Below are positions 52,995-63,139 of a stretch of 64,000 bases of DNA, in pieces. Below the pieces are notes generated by a model. That model saw only the letters and a list, made by a program, of their open reading frames with translations, searched no databases and had not been told where the DNA came from. The stretch lies in the NCBI RefSeq assembly GCF_018598175.1, contig NZ_JAHESE010000032.1, positions 21,250-85,249 of the forward strand, given 5' to 3'. This stretch comes from Dawidia cretensis (GTDB lineage: Bacteria > Bacteroidota > Bacteroidia > Cytophagales > Cyclobacteriaceae). Every line of letters starts with the position of its first letter. Within the stretch, counting starts at the first letter, position 1. Both the position numbers and the translations under genes were made by a program.

Positions 52995-55880
52995 ATGAGG
53001 TCTACTCGTTCTCTTCTTTATCAGGGTCTTACCCTGTTTTGCGTGATCCTGAGCGTTCCGTTAGCAGCACAAGACGACTATGTTCGATCGGAAAGTACAC
53101 CGGGTGGCTTTCCCTTGTTTGCTGGAGGAACCGTCGCACCACTCTATATCAGTGACGCCGATCACGCCGGCGTATTGCTGGCGGGCGATGCATTAGTCCA
53201 GGATCTATACCGGGTAACAAGCATCCGGCCCTCGTTGACAACCACCGCCGCCCCAATCGGGAAGCATGTTGTCGTCGCCGGCACGATCGGAAAAAGCCCA
53301 TGGATCGATGACCTGGTGCAACGTGGTAAACTTAATGTTACTGGCATCGCCGGGCAATGGGAGTCGTTTATCGTAACGGTGGTCGAGAAACCTTTCCACG
53401 GTATAGATCAGGCGTTGGTGATTGCCGGGAGCGACAAACGCGGTACGATTTTCGGCATTTACGACCTCTCCAAACAGATGGGTGTATCACCCTGGTATTG
53501 GTGGGCCGATGTGCCCGTGGTAAAACGCCCTGCGCTTTACATCGCACCCGGCAGGCATATACAAGGGCCGCCGGCCGTACAATACCGCGGTATATTTCTG
53601 AACGACGAAGAGCCCGCGCTGGGCCGCTGGGCCGTGGAAAAATATGGTGGCTTTACACATGCCTTCTACGAGCGCCTCTTTGAATTGATCCTGCGCATGA
53701 AGGGCAACTACCTGTGGCCCGCCATGTGGTGGGCCAGCTTTAATAGCGACGATCCGCTCAATCCCATGCTCGCCGATCGCTACGGCATTGTGATGGGCAC
53801 GACCCACCACGAGCCCATGATGCGAGCCCATGCCGAATGGAAGAAAGGTGGCCAGGGCCCGTGGAATTACGAAACGAACGCTCCCACCCTCCGGCAATTC
53901 TGGACCGACGGCATCACGCGCATGGGGGCGCGCGAAAGCATCGTGTCCATGGGCATGCGCGGTGACGGCGACATGGCCATGAGCGCGTCCACCAACATCG
54001 CCCTGCTGGAAAAGATCGTACGCGACCAGCGGCACATCATACAAACCGTAACGGGCAAGGATGCAGCCCAAACACCCCAACTGTGGGCGCTCTACAAAGA
54101 AGTACAAGACTATTACGACAAGGGTATGCGTGTACCCGACGACATCACGCTCTTGCTATGCGACGACAACTGGGGGAATCTGCGTAAGCTGCCCCCCGTG
54201 GGGGACAGCCTGCGTACCGGCGGCTATGGCATCTATTATCACTTCGATTACGTCGGCGGCCCACGCAATTACAAGTGGCTTAATACCAACCAGCTCGAAC
54301 GCACCTGGGAGCAAATGCACCTGGCCTATCGCTACGGTGCCACCAGGCTATGGATCGTAAACGTCGGCGATCTGAAACCAATGGAGCTTCCCACGGAGTT
54401 CTTCCTCGACTACGCGTGGAATCCTGAAGCCTGGAATAACACTACCCTGAGCGACTACACCCGCCAATGGGCAGCCCACCAATTTGGCTCAACCTACGCC
54501 CCGGAAATTGCCAGCTTACTGGATACCTACACGAAATACAACGCCCGCCGCAAACCCGAGCTCCTTTCACCCCAAACGTACAGCCTGATAAACTATCGGG
54601 AGGCCGAACGCATCGAGGCAGACTATAGCGCACTTACCCAGCGCGCCAAAGCACTTGCCAGGCAACTACCCGCTACGCACCAGGATGCGTATTATCAACT
54701 CGTGCTCCATCCCATACAGGCGAGCTCCATTCTACATGCGCTACACATTACCACGGCCCGCAATCATCGCTACGCGGCACAAGGTCGCGCCGCCACCAAC
54801 GCCCTGGCAGACCGCGTGAAGACATTATTCGCGGACGACTCTGCTTGTTCATATTACTACAATCGTGTACTCGCCGGTGGCAAATGGAATCACATGATGG
54901 ACCAGACACACATCAGCTATACCTACTGGCAACAACCCGAGCGCGACGTGCTGCCCTTCTTAAAACGCATCACCTTGCCGCCGAACGCAGCACTCGGCAT
55001 GGCCATAGAAGGCGATTCGGCCTGGTGGCCCCAGGAAAAACGCCAGGCTGTGTTACCCGTATTTGATTCGTACCAACAACCAGCCTACGCCATCGACATC
55101 TTTAACCGCGGCGGCGCGCCGTTTGACTATACCGTCGAACCCGGCGCGAAATATATCCGGGTGTCGGAACCACACGGCACGATTGAGCAAGAAAAACGCA
55201 TTTGGATCAGCGTCGACTGGCAACACGCGCCGAAAGGCCTACACCGCATTCCGATTACCATTAAAGGAACGGAGCAGACCGCGGTAGTCGTGCAAGCCAT
55301 CGTACAAAAACAATCCCTGCCCAAAGGCGAGACCGCCGAAGGCTTTGTCGAGAGCCAGGGGTATATCTCAATGGAAGCCGCGCACTTCACCCGCGCGGTA
55401 GCAGCGGGCAACGCTATACACTGGCAGGTCGTCAACAATCTCGGCCGAACCGATGCCGGCGTCATCACACTGCCAGTCACAGCATCGGCATCCATCCCCA
55501 CCCAACCCGATGCGCCCTATCTGGAATATACCTTTCACACCACCCAGCGCGGCGCCGTAACGGTATCGACGTACTTCTCTCCGACCCTCAACTTTCACAA
55601 CACCAACGGTCTTCACTACGCAGTATCCATTGACGATGCCCCTCCGCAACTCATCAACCTGCATACGAATTTCACACAAGCCGCGTGGGAACAAGCCGTA
55701 CGCGATAACATCCTGATCCGCACCTCCACCCACACGCTCACCCCCGGTCAGCACGTATTGAAGTTCTGGCGTGTCGATGCAGGCGTGGTCCTACAAAAGA
55801 TTGTCATCGGCAACAATGTACCCAGCTCATATCTCGGTCCACCCGAGAGCTTTCGTTTTCCCAATGTCACCAACAAGTAA
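52995..55880 (+). CDS. GH115 alpha-1,2-glucuronidase
   Basis: 961 residues from ATG 52995, which gives the leader SLLYQGLTLFCVILSVPLAAQD. Upstream in-frame codons from 52860 overlap the operators and are not leader-like. GH115 marks: FIVTVVEKPFHGIDQALVIA, GTIFGIYDLSKQMGVSPWYW, QYRGIFLNDEEPALGRWAVE, MKGNYLWPAMWWASFNSDDP, GTTHHEPMMRAHAEW. It removes glucuronic or 4-O-methylglucuronic acid from glucuronoxylan, including internal sites. First gene of a four-gene cluster (gaps of 11, 34 and 16 bases). Confidence 0.94.
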   Translation: MRSTRSLLYQGLTLFCVILSVPLAAQDDYVRSESTPGGFPLFAGGTVAPLYISDADHAGVLLAGDALVQDLYRVTSIRPSLTTTAAPIGKHVVVAGTIGKSPWIDDLVQRGKLNVTGIAGQWESFIVTVVEKPFHGIDQALVIAGSDKRGTIFGIYDLSKQMGVSPWYWWADVPVVKRPALYIAPGRHIQGPPAVQYRGIFLNDEEPALGRWAVEKYGGFTHAFYERLFELILRMKGNYLWPAMWWASFNSDDPLNPMLADRYGIVMGTTHHEPMMRAHAEWKKGGQGPWNYETNAPTLRQFWTDGITRMGARESIVSMGMRGDGDMAMSASTNIALLEKIVRDQRHIIQTVTGKDAAQTPQLWALYKEVQDYYDKGMRVPDDITLLLCDDNWGNLRKLPPVGDSLRTGGYGIYYHFDYVGGPRNYKWLNTNQLERTWEQMHLAYRYGATRLWIVNVGDLKPMELPTEFFLDYAWNPEAWNNTTLSDYTRQWAAHQFGSTYAPEIASLLDTYTKYNARRKPELLSPQTYSLINYREAERIEADYSALTQRAKALARQLPATHQDAYYQLVLHPIQASSILHALHITTARNHRYAAQGRAATNALADRVKTLFADDSACSYYYNRVLAGGKWNHMMDQTHISYTYWQQPERDVLPFLKRITLPPNAALGMAIEGDSAWWPQEKRQAVLPVFDSYQQPAYAIDIFNRGGAPFDYTVEPGAKYIRVSEPHGTIEQEKRIWISVDWQHAPKGLHRIPITIKGTEQTAVVVQAIVQKQSLPKGETAEGFVESQGYISMEAAHFTRAVAAGNAIHWQVVNNLGRTDAGVITLPVTASASIPTQPDAPYLEYTFHTTQRGAVTVSTYFSPTLNFHNTNGLHYAVSIDDAPPQLINLHTNFTQAAWEQAVRDNILIRTSTHTLTPGQHVLKFWRVDAGVVLQKIVIGNNVPSSYLGPPESFRFPNVTNK

Positions 55881-55891
55881 CTCGAATCGTT

Positions 55892-56986
55892 ATGACTATA
55901 CCATCCACATTCCTACCCCTTGCGCTTTTAGCCGGTAGTTTATCCTTTGCACACGCGCAGACGCCGCCAACCGATGACAGCGGCTTGAAAGATCACTTCC
56001 GCGATTATTATCCTATCGGGGTGGCAGTGTCGCCCCGCAGCCTGCAAGGTCCCGAGGCTGCGATGATCCTGAAACATTTCAACAGCCTCACGCCGGAGAA
56101 TGCAATGAAGATGGGACCGATCCATCCCGAGGAGAACCGATATGATTGGGAAGGAGCCGACGCCATCGTGCGCTTTGCACAGGAACATGGATTGAAAGTG
56201 CGGGGCCATGCACTTTGCTGGCACGAACAAACTCCATCGTGGCTCTTCACCGGCACCGATGGCAAGACGGTAACACGCGAAGTATTGTTGCAACGCTTGC
56301 GCGAGCATATCACCACCGTAGTAAGTCGGTACCGCGGCAAAGTCTATGCCTGGGACGTAGTAAACGAAGCCATCGCTGACGACAGTACCAGGTTCCTGCG
56401 CGAGTCTCCCTGGTACACTCTCTGCGGTGAAGACTTTATTGCCAAAGCTTTCGAATATGCCCACGCGGCCGACCCCCATGCGTTACTCTTTTACAACGAC
56501 TACAACACCGAGCGGCCCGAGAAGCGAGAACGTGTATACCGCCTGCTCAAAAAATTAAAAGATTCCGGTGTACCCATCCACGGTGTAGGATTGCAAGGGC
56601 ATTGGTCTATCTTCGAGCCGTCTGAAAAAGAGCTGCTCACTGCGCTCGACCGATTCTCGTCACTTAAGCTGGCCATCCAGTTTACCGAGGTGGATGTATC
56701 CATTTACCGGTGGGAGAAATTCCCACGGGCGCGTCGCGCCGACGAGTCGGATGCGTTCACGCCGGCACTGGAGGCGCAGCAACGGCAACAATACACCCGC
56801 GTGTTTAACATTTTTCGGCAGTATAAAAACGTCATCACCGGCGTCACCTTCTGGAATGTATCCGACCGGCACACCTGGCTGGACGAATACCCGGTGAAAG
56901 GACGCAAGAACTATCCACTATTATTTAATCAACAATTGCAACCCAAGAACGTGTACTACGACGTGATCGGTACCGTGGCACGGTAA
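55892..56986 (+). CDS. GH10 endo-1,4-beta-xylanase
   Basis: 364 residues with a Sec leader ([17 protein letters not shown]). Single GH10 barrel: [37 protein letters not shown], acid/base Glu159 in [23 protein letters not shown], nucleophile Glu266 in QFTEVDVS, and [16 protein letters not shown]. No binding module and no lipobox, so it is probably periplasmic and trims imported xylo-oligosaccharides. It is paired with GH115 upstream. Confidence 0.96.
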   Translation: MTIPSTFLPLALLAGSLSFAHAQTPPTDDSGLKDHFRDYYPIGVAVSPRSLQGPEAAMILKHFNSLTPENAMKMGPIHPEENRYDWEGADAIVRFAQEHGLKVRGHALCWHEQTPSWLFTGTDGKTVTREVLLQRLREHITTVVSRYRGKVYAWDVVNEAIADDSTRFLRESPWYTLCGEDFIAKAFEYAHAADPHALLFYNDYNTERPEKRERVYRLLKKLKDSGVPIHGVGLQGHWSIFEPSEKELLTALDRFSSLKLAIQFTEVDVSIYRWEKFPRARRADESDAFTPALEAQQRQQYTRVFNIFRQYKNVITGVTFWNVSDRHTWLDEYPVKGRKNYPLLFNQQLQPKNVYYDVIGTVAR

Positions 56987-57020
56987 GAACAATTCACGAA
57001 TAACAATTACCTTTATACGC

Positions 57021-58190
57021 ATGATGCTCGAACAAACAATGCGCTGGTATGGTCCGAAGGATCCTGTCAGCCTGGCCGACATACGCCAGTCCGGTTGTAC
57101 CGGGGTGGTAACGGCATTGCACCACATTCCCGTAGGCGACGTATGGACTGTCGCCGAGATTGAAAAACGCAAGGACGAGATCAAACAAGCCGGCATGACC
57201 TGGACGGTTATTGAAAGCCTGCCGGTACACGAGGACATTAAACGCCAGACCGGTCCGTATCAACAATACATCGGGCAATACAAAGAAAGCCTGCAGAACG
57301 TCGGCCGCTGCGGCCTGCGTGTTGTGACGTATAACTTTATGCCCGTGCTCGATTGGATGCGTACGGACATTGCCTACCCCATGCCCGACGGCAGCAAAGC
57401 CCTGTACTTCGAGCGTGCAGCCTTTATTGCCTTTGACCTATTCCTCCTCAAGCGTCCCGGGGCGGAGAAAGATTATACCGATGCCGAGCGTGCAACCGCT
57501 CTTCAGCGTTTTGAAAGCATGACCGAAGCGGAGCGTGAAAAACTTTTCCACAACGCCACGCTTGGACTACCCGGCAGCGACGATCCGTTTACCGCACCGG
57601 AGATCCTGGCGGCCCTTGAAAAATACAAAGGAATCGATGCGACCAGGCTTCGCGGGCACCTCATTCATTTCCTGAAAGAAGTGACACCGACCGCCGAGCG
57701 CGCAGGGGTACAGTTGGCCATACACCCCGACGACCCGCCGTATCCCATTTTAGGCCTGCCGCGGATCATGAGTACCGAGCAAGACGCTGCGACATTATTA
57801 GCGGCTGTCCCCTCGTCTGCCAACGGCTTGTGTTTCTGCACAGGGTCGTACGGCGCCCGCGCCGACAACGATCTGCCAGGCATGGTGCGCCGCCTGGGCG
57901 ACCGTATTCACTTCCTGCACCTGCGCAGCACACAACGCGACTATAAAGGCGACTTCTACGAAGCCAACCACCTGGAAGGCGACGCCAACATGCCCGAAGT
58001 CATGCGTGAGATCGTATGGCTGCAACAACGCCGCGGCGTATCGCTACCGATGCGTCCCGATCACGGCCACCAAATGCTGGACGACCTGAAGAAAAAAACA
58101 TATCCCGGCTACTCAGCCATCGGCCGCCTACGGGGCCTGGCCGAGCTGCGCGGCCTGGAAGCAGGCCTCCGGCTCCTTATTTACAAGTGA
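57021..58190 (+). CDS. uxuA: mannonate dehydratase
   Basis: 389 residues, cytoplasmic. D-mannonate is dehydrated to 2-keto-3-deoxygluconate, a step in hexuronate breakdown. Family marks: [114 protein letters not shown]. Its place behind GH115 makes sense, since glucuronic acid freed from xylan is converted through fructuronate to mannonate. The isomerase and mannonate oxidoreductase are not in the window. Confidence 0.96.
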   Translation: MMLEQTMRWYGPKDPVSLADIRQSGCTGVVTALHHIPVGDVWTVAEIEKRKDEIKQAGMTWTVIESLPVHEDIKRQTGPYQQYIGQYKESLQNVGRCGLRVVTYNFMPVLDWMRTDIAYPMPDGSKALYFERAAFIAFDLFLLKRPGAEKDYTDAERATALQRFESMTEAEREKLFHNATLGLPGSDDPFTAPEILAALEKYKGIDATRLRGHLIHFLKEVTPTAERAGVQLAIHPDDPPYPILGLPRIMSTEQDAATLLAAVPSSANGLCFCTGSYGARADNDLPGMVRRLGDRIHFLHLRSTQRDYKGDFYEANHLEGDANMPEVMREIVWLQQRRGVSLPMRPDHGHQMLDDLKKKTYPGYSAIGRLRGLAELRGLEAGLRLLIYK

Positions 58191-58206
58191 CCCCTTTATT
58201 ATTTCC

Positions 58207-59079
58207 ATGAGCATTACCATTCAGAACACACACCTCACCGTCAGCATCCACGAGAAAGGCGCCGAATTATACAGCATTCGCCATCGCCAGCACGACCTGG
58301 AATATATGTGGAGCGGCGACCCGGCCTTTTGGGGCAAAACGTCACCCGTGCTATTTCCGATTGTCGGAACGTTAAAAAACAACACTTATTACTATAACGA
58401 TAAAGCCTATACGCTCTCGCGCCACGGCTTTGCCCGGGACCATGTCTTTGAGGTGGAAGAACAAACCAGCGACAGCGCCGTATTCTTGCTGCGCAGCCAG
58501 GAGGAAATGCTCACCCGTTACCCGTTTCCGTTCGAGCTGCGCATACGGTATGTGTTAATGGAAGATGCCTTGCAGGTAGCCTATACGGTAACCAATACGG
58601 GCCCGGCCATGATGTATTTTTCCCTGGGTGCCCACCCGGCCTTCCGGGTACCGATGATGGCAGGCACGCAGTACGAGGATCATTACCTTGCGTTTACATT
58701 GACGGAAGATGCCCCCCACTGGCCCATCAGCACACAGGGCTTACTGGAAACCACACCACAGCCATTCCTGCAAAAGACAAATCGTATTACACTGCAGCAT
58801 AAACTGTTTGAAAACGATGCTATTGTATTGAAAGACTTGCGGTCGGATGTCATCTCATTACGATCTGACAAACATGCACATGGGTTGGATTTTACCTATA
58901 CCGAATTTCCCTACATGGGGCTTTGGGCTGCGCCCGGCGCAGACTTTGTCTGCATCGAGCCATGGTGCGGCATTGCCGACAGCGTAGACCACAACCAACA
59001 GCTCACCGTCAAGGAAGGCATCGAGCAACTCGAAGCCGGCGGGCAGTGGTCACGCCGTTGGACGGCACGCTTTTATTGA
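58207..59079 (+). CDS. aldose 1-epimerase family protein (LacX-like)
   Basis: 290 residues, no leader. Galactose-mutarotase fold with the LacX-type opening SVSIHEKGAELYSI-like stretch, WGKTSPVLFPIVGTLKNNTY, the catalytic-His region LSRHGFARDHVFEVEE, YFSLGAHPAFRVP (second His) and DFVCIEPWCGIADSVDHNQQ (acidic residue). It equilibrates alpha and beta sugar anomers, probably those produced by the xylan enzymes before it (gap 16 bases). Its last 7 bases overlap the convergent helicase gene. Confidence 0.9.
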   Translation: MSITIQNTHLTVSIHEKGAELYSIRHRQHDLEYMWSGDPAFWGKTSPVLFPIVGTLKNNTYYYNDKAYTLSRHGFARDHVFEVEEQTSDSAVFLLRSQEEMLTRYPFPFELRIRYVLMEDALQVAYTVTNTGPAMMYFSLGAHPAFRVPMMAGTQYEDHYLAFTLTEDAPHWPISTQGLLETTPQPFLQKTNRITLQHKLFENDAIVLKDLRSDVISLRSDKHAHGLDFTYTEFPYMGLWAAPGADFVCIEPWCGIADSVDHNQQLTVKEGIEQLEAGGQWSRRWTARFY

Positions 59080-62000
59080 GCGGCCGGTTGCCGGTTGCCA
59101 GCCAATAACATCAACTCATGCTCCACACGTTCACGGTCCTTCCAGAAGTTGCGACTATAGACCGTCTTATAGCTCCAGTTTTTCTGTTGTAACAGCGCCG
59201 GTGTATAAACGTGTGCATCTTTCGCCGACAGGCTCTGCTGATACCGCACGTCGTCTGTCAGCACGATACCGGTATATTGATCCTGCTGGCGGATGCTGAC
59301 ATCCGAGAAGGGTAAAGCATTCGTCTGGAAAGCGATGTCAGTCAGGCGCTCGGCGCTCCACTGGCGCAGCCGATCTTTGAGATACCACGGGCTGGCCTCT
59401 TCCGGTACCGGGTAAAGGTTCTGCGGCACAAAGCGACGCTGATCCACCTCGCGGGCAAATGCCAGGTATTGTTGCAGCAATCTGGGGCCTTCGTTCTTGA
59501 CCTCCTCCGTCTTGAGCTGCTCCGGCCAAATGCTGGTTACCAGTATGATTCGCTCGCGTGCGCGCGTTACCGCCACGTTCAGTCGGTTCTCGCCGCCGGC
59601 TTGCGTCAGGCTACCAAACTGCATCATCATCTTGCCTTTCTTATCCGGCGCATAGCCCACCGAGAAAATAATAATGTCTTTCTCGTCGCCTTGCACGTTC
59701 TCGATGTTCTTTACAAACACCGATGCCGGCATTGCCCGGCCTTCCCGTTGCAGGGCAGCTTCCAGCACGTCGAGGATCAACGTTTGCTGCGGCGCGTTAA
59801 ACGTCACCACACCAATCTCTTTGTTGGCCTGTTGCTGCAGCAGCGCCATGACCTGTTCCACCACGGCGTCGGCCTCCACGGGGTTTACCTGGTTCTCCCA
59901 CACGCCGTCTACTTTTACATACGCAATAGCGGGCTGGTTGCGATTGATATAGTTTCTATCGGGTAAGAGCTGCAGACGGTTGCCGTAAAAATGACGGTTA
60001 GAGAAGTCGATCAGCTCCAACGAACGGCTGCGGTAATGGCCCTGCAAGTGTACGGTGCGCATGTAACGTCCGGCCAATTCCAACACAGAGTCTACTTCCA
60101 GGTCGGGCGTCTCGCGGTCGTCTTCCCAACGCACCTGGTAGAGCTCGTTGGGGCGTAGCTGCTGCTCATCGCCGGCTACGACTATTTGCTTACCACGGTA
60201 CATCGCCGGAATGCTGCGCTCGGCAAAACATTGCGACGCTTCGTCAAAGATCACCACGTCAAACAGTTCCTGCATGGGGAAGATGGCGGACACCGACTCG
60301 GGTGAAGCCATCCAACAGGGTATCAATTGAAACAGCTCATCCTCGTAGGTAGAGATCACCTTCCGCATGGGCCAGATCTTTTTCTTTTTGGTGACCTGGT
60401 GGTGCAGATCGCGATACGTCACGCGGTTGTTCAACCGGTTGGTAACAATACCTTCGTATACCCGCTCGCGCGCACGTACCACCAAGATCTGCTCACTCAG
60501 CTTCTGTTTCTCAGCAACCAGGGCTTGTAGCTCCGTCTCCAGCTGGTACATCTGCAACGACGACACGCTGCGCAGCACCGGGAATTTCGTTTCAATGTGA
60601 TCGACCCAGGCCAGGCCCAGGCTATTGCGGAAGAGCGCTTCCAAACGCGGGGCGTCCCACGCCTGGGTGGCTTCAAACAGTTTATTAATTACCTCACGCT
60701 CGTGCGATGCCAATTCATTCTTGAGCTTATCGTAGTCGCAGAGGTTATCAAAGTCGTTGCGCAGCGCGGTGGTCATCGGCGCCGCGAAAGAGGGGTCGAG
60801 GACCAGCTGTCGCAGCTGGTAGGGCGAAAGGTATTCCAGCCAGGCGGCACGCTTCTTCGGCACATCGCTTACCACCCGCAGCAGTTGCCGCATCAGGTCA
60901 ACAAACTCCGCACGGGTATACTTGTGTACGTTCACCACCTCGCGCAACTCGCGCAAGCTATTAAAGACCAGCTTGGCGCGGATGGCCAGTTTCTTTTTCT
61001 CAAACCATTTCTTGAGGGCAGCACGGTCGTACCCCACCGGCAGATTGATCAGCCACGTTTTGGCTTTCAGCGACGTTAAGTGATGCTCCAGGTTCAGGCG
61101 GCTATCGACGCGTTTCTCCAGCACGTTCAACCCCGTCGCATTATAGGCCAGGCCATTGGCTACCAGCACCCGTTTTACCAGGAACTTGTTTTCCGAAAAA
61201 AGCTCCCAACGCGCCAGTCGTATCAGGTTGCCACGGGCATCCATGCGCTGTTGCAATGCTTCCTGGAAGATGCCCAACTGATCGCTGGCCACCGTCGTCT
61301 CGGGAGCTTCGTCGTGGTAGCAGTTCATACTCACACGCTCCATGTTCGACAGCCATAACATGCTGGTCTCGTCGTCGCTCTCCGGCATCATGGACTGGAA
61401 GTACTGGTACACTTCATCGTCTTTCAGCACGGTAATCATACCCATGATATCGTCTTCGCGCACGCGCAGCGACGCGCAGTCCTCGAGGTTCATGGCGATG
61501 CCCAGCAAGCGGTACAGCTCTTGCGAGAGTTGTTTCTGGTAGGCGACCACGTCGTAGACGGTTTGCTCAATCGTCCGCTCGTCGCCGGGTCTGTAGCCCG
61601 CAAACGACTTGCGCTCACGCCACAGGTAATCGTCGCCTTCAAACCACGCGGCATAGTTTGCATAAAGCTTCAGCTTGCGCACAAAGACATCGAGGTCTTC
61701 AAAGCGGAAGTTTGGATACTCCCGTCGCAGGGTGACGGACGGCGCATGCGGGTCGGACAACAAATACAGCGACTTCACCGAAAGGCCGCACTCGGTGTCG
61801 CTAAACAAGGCCGCTTTAAAGTCGTCCAACTCCTCCGTAATCTGGTCGATGCGGCGGCTGGCCTGATAAAACCGACGCTCCTGCTGAATTACATCGACGC
61901 CCCGGTTTAACGTTTTATAGGTATCGATGTGATCGATCTGACGTGCAACCTTCGAATATAATTCCTGGCGATCGTTGCGGAAGTCGTGAATCAACCCGAG

Positions 62001-63080
62001 GAAGTCGCCAAGCTCCGCATCCGCCATGCGCTTATAGACCACATCCAACGCCGCCCGCTTCTGACAGACCAGCAAGGCACGTTTGCCCGCGGCCATGGCA
62101 TCGGCCAGCAGGTTGCAGATCATCTGCGACTTGCCCGTACCCGGTGGGCCCTGTACCACAATCGAGCGGCCATGCTTCACGGCTTTGATCGCCGCCTCCT
62201 GGTACGCATCGAGCACAAAGGGCGTGTACAAATTCTCTTCGCGTACACGCGGCGCTTCCGCCTCTGACGACTTGCCGGCAAAGAAATCTTCCAGGTCGTC
62301 AATGCTGTCCTTCTCCAACAGGGTAAGATAGTCGGGCACAAGCTGTGATCCAGCTTGTGGAAATATACCCAGCACCGCTTCAGGATATAATTTGAGCTCG
62401 CCGTTGCCGTGCGTCGCTTCGAATTCGTCTTTTTTAAATTCCTGGAACGTGACCAGTTCGTCGCGGAAGTTATCGGAGTTAAAATTGAGCTCGATCTTGT
62501 CGCGCAGCAACTGGTATAACTGCGTGCGGAACACCGTACTGTCGGTATCAAAATCGTCGAATGTCGCCTCGGTCAGGTTCTCGTCGAGGGTTACTTTATT
62601 ATAGTAGGCATACGCCAGCAGGAAAGACTTGTTAAAGGTTATACCGGCATCGGCACGGGGCTCTAATACCCAGTGTGCACCTTGTTGCACGATGGATACC
62701 GGGAAGTATAACAAGGGACAGCGTACATTCGTACCGTCGGAAAATTTACCATGCACAAAAGGCCATCCGACGTGCAGATCGTTCGAGCCCCGCTCTTCGT
62801 ATAAGAACTGGTCGATGCGCTGCAGCTTCTTAAGCTTTTTACTGGCCTCGTTGTTCACCTCCATCCGGCTGTCGAGCACCTGGGCGATCTTACGGCCACG
62901 TCCGCTCATGAGCGAACGGATGATCTCGAACGAGCGGTCGCCGGCCAGGAAGCTCAGGGTATGAAGGTCCATCAACTGCTCGGCATGCAGCCGCAGGAGC
63001 AATAATGAACGGCTATTTCCCGACAGGTTGGTAAGCCTGCGTAAGTAGGTTTGAAGAATATGCTTCGTGTTCTCTGGCAT
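59073..63080 (-). CDS. large SF1 (UPF1-like) helicase with possible degenerate nuclease end
   Basis: 1335 residues. N-terminal region 1-290 of unknown fold. Helicase motifs: Walker A GPPGTGKSQ (311-319), a long helical insertion, Walker B VVIFDEASQ, GDEQQLRP, HLQGHYRSRS, NIENVQGDEKDIIIFSVGY and RLNVAVTRARERI. The last 75 residues (SIRQQDQYTGIVLTDDVRYQ, then KDAHVYTPALLQQKNW) follow the outline of the Vsr-like REase_MTES_1575 nuclease domain that ends many such helicases, but the acidic/Gln core is not clearly kept. Such proteins act on nucleic acids; some belong to phage defence. No defence partner is adjacent, so function is open. Strong family call for the helicase only. Confidence 0.85.
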   Translation of the reverse strand: MPENTKHILQTYLRRLTNLSGNSRSLLLLRLHAEQLMDLHTLSFLAGDRSFEIIRSLMSGRGRKIAQVLDSRMEVNNEASKKLKKLQRIDQFLYEERGSNDLHVGWPFVHGKFSDGTNVRCPLLYFPVSIVQQGAHWVLEPRADAGITFNKSFLLAYAYYNKVTLDENLTEATFDDFDTDSTVFRTQLYQLLRDKIELNFNSDNFRDELVTFQEFKKDEFEATHGNGELKLYPEAVLGIFPQAGSQLVPDYLTLLEKDSIDDLEDFFAGKSSEAEAPRVREENLYTPFVLDAYQEAAIKAVKHGRSIVVQGPPGTGKSQMICNLLADAMAAGKRALLVCQKRAALDVVYKRMADAELGDFLGLIHDFRNDRQELYSKVARQIDHIDTYKTLNRGVDVIQQERRFYQASRRIDQITEELDDFKAALFSDTECGLSVKSLYLLSDPHAPSVTLRREYPNFRFEDLDVFVRKLKLYANYAAWFEGDDYLWRERKSFAGYRPGDERTIEQTVYDVVAYQKQLSQELYRLLGIAMNLEDCASLRVREDDIMGMITVLKDDEVYQYFQSMMPESDDETSMLWLSNMERVSMNCYHDEAPETTVASDQLGIFQEALQQRMDARGNLIRLARWELFSENKFLVKRVLVANGLAYNATGLNVLEKRVDSRLNLEHHLTSLKAKTWLINLPVGYDRAALKKWFEKKKLAIRAKLVFNSLRELREVVNVHKYTRAEFVDLMRQLLRVVSDVPKKRAAWLEYLSPYQLRQLVLDPSFAAPMTTALRNDFDNLCDYDKLKNELASHEREVINKLFEATQAWDAPRLEALFRNSLGLAWVDHIETKFPVLRSVSSLQMYQLETELQALVAEKQKLSEQILVVRARERVYEGIVTNRLNNRVTYRDLHHQVTKKKKIWPMRKVISTYEDELFQLIPCWMASPESVSAIFPMQELFDVVIFDEASQCFAERSIPAMYRGKQIVVAGDEQQLRPNELYQVRWEDDRETPDLEVDSVLELAGRYMRTVHLQGHYRSRSLELIDFSNRHFYGNRLQLLPDRNYINRNQPAIAYVKVDGVWENQVNPVEADAVVEQVMALLQQQANKEIGVVTFNAPQQTLILDVLEAALQREGRAMPASVFVKNIENVQGDEKDIIIFSVGYAPDKKGKMMMQFGSLTQAGGENRLNVAVTRARERIILVTSIWPEQLKTEEVKNEGPRLLQQYLAFAREVDQRRFVPQNLYPVPEEASPWYLKDRLRQWSAERLTDIAFQTNALPFSDVSIRQQDQYTGIVLTDDVRYQQSLSAKDAHVYTPALLQQKNWSYKTVYSRNFWKDRERVEHELMLLAGNRQPAAQ

Positions 63081-63139
63081 GTGTCGTGTTATCGGGGCTA
63101 CCCCCTGCGCTGTAAGCTATAAGTAACTAGATACTATCT

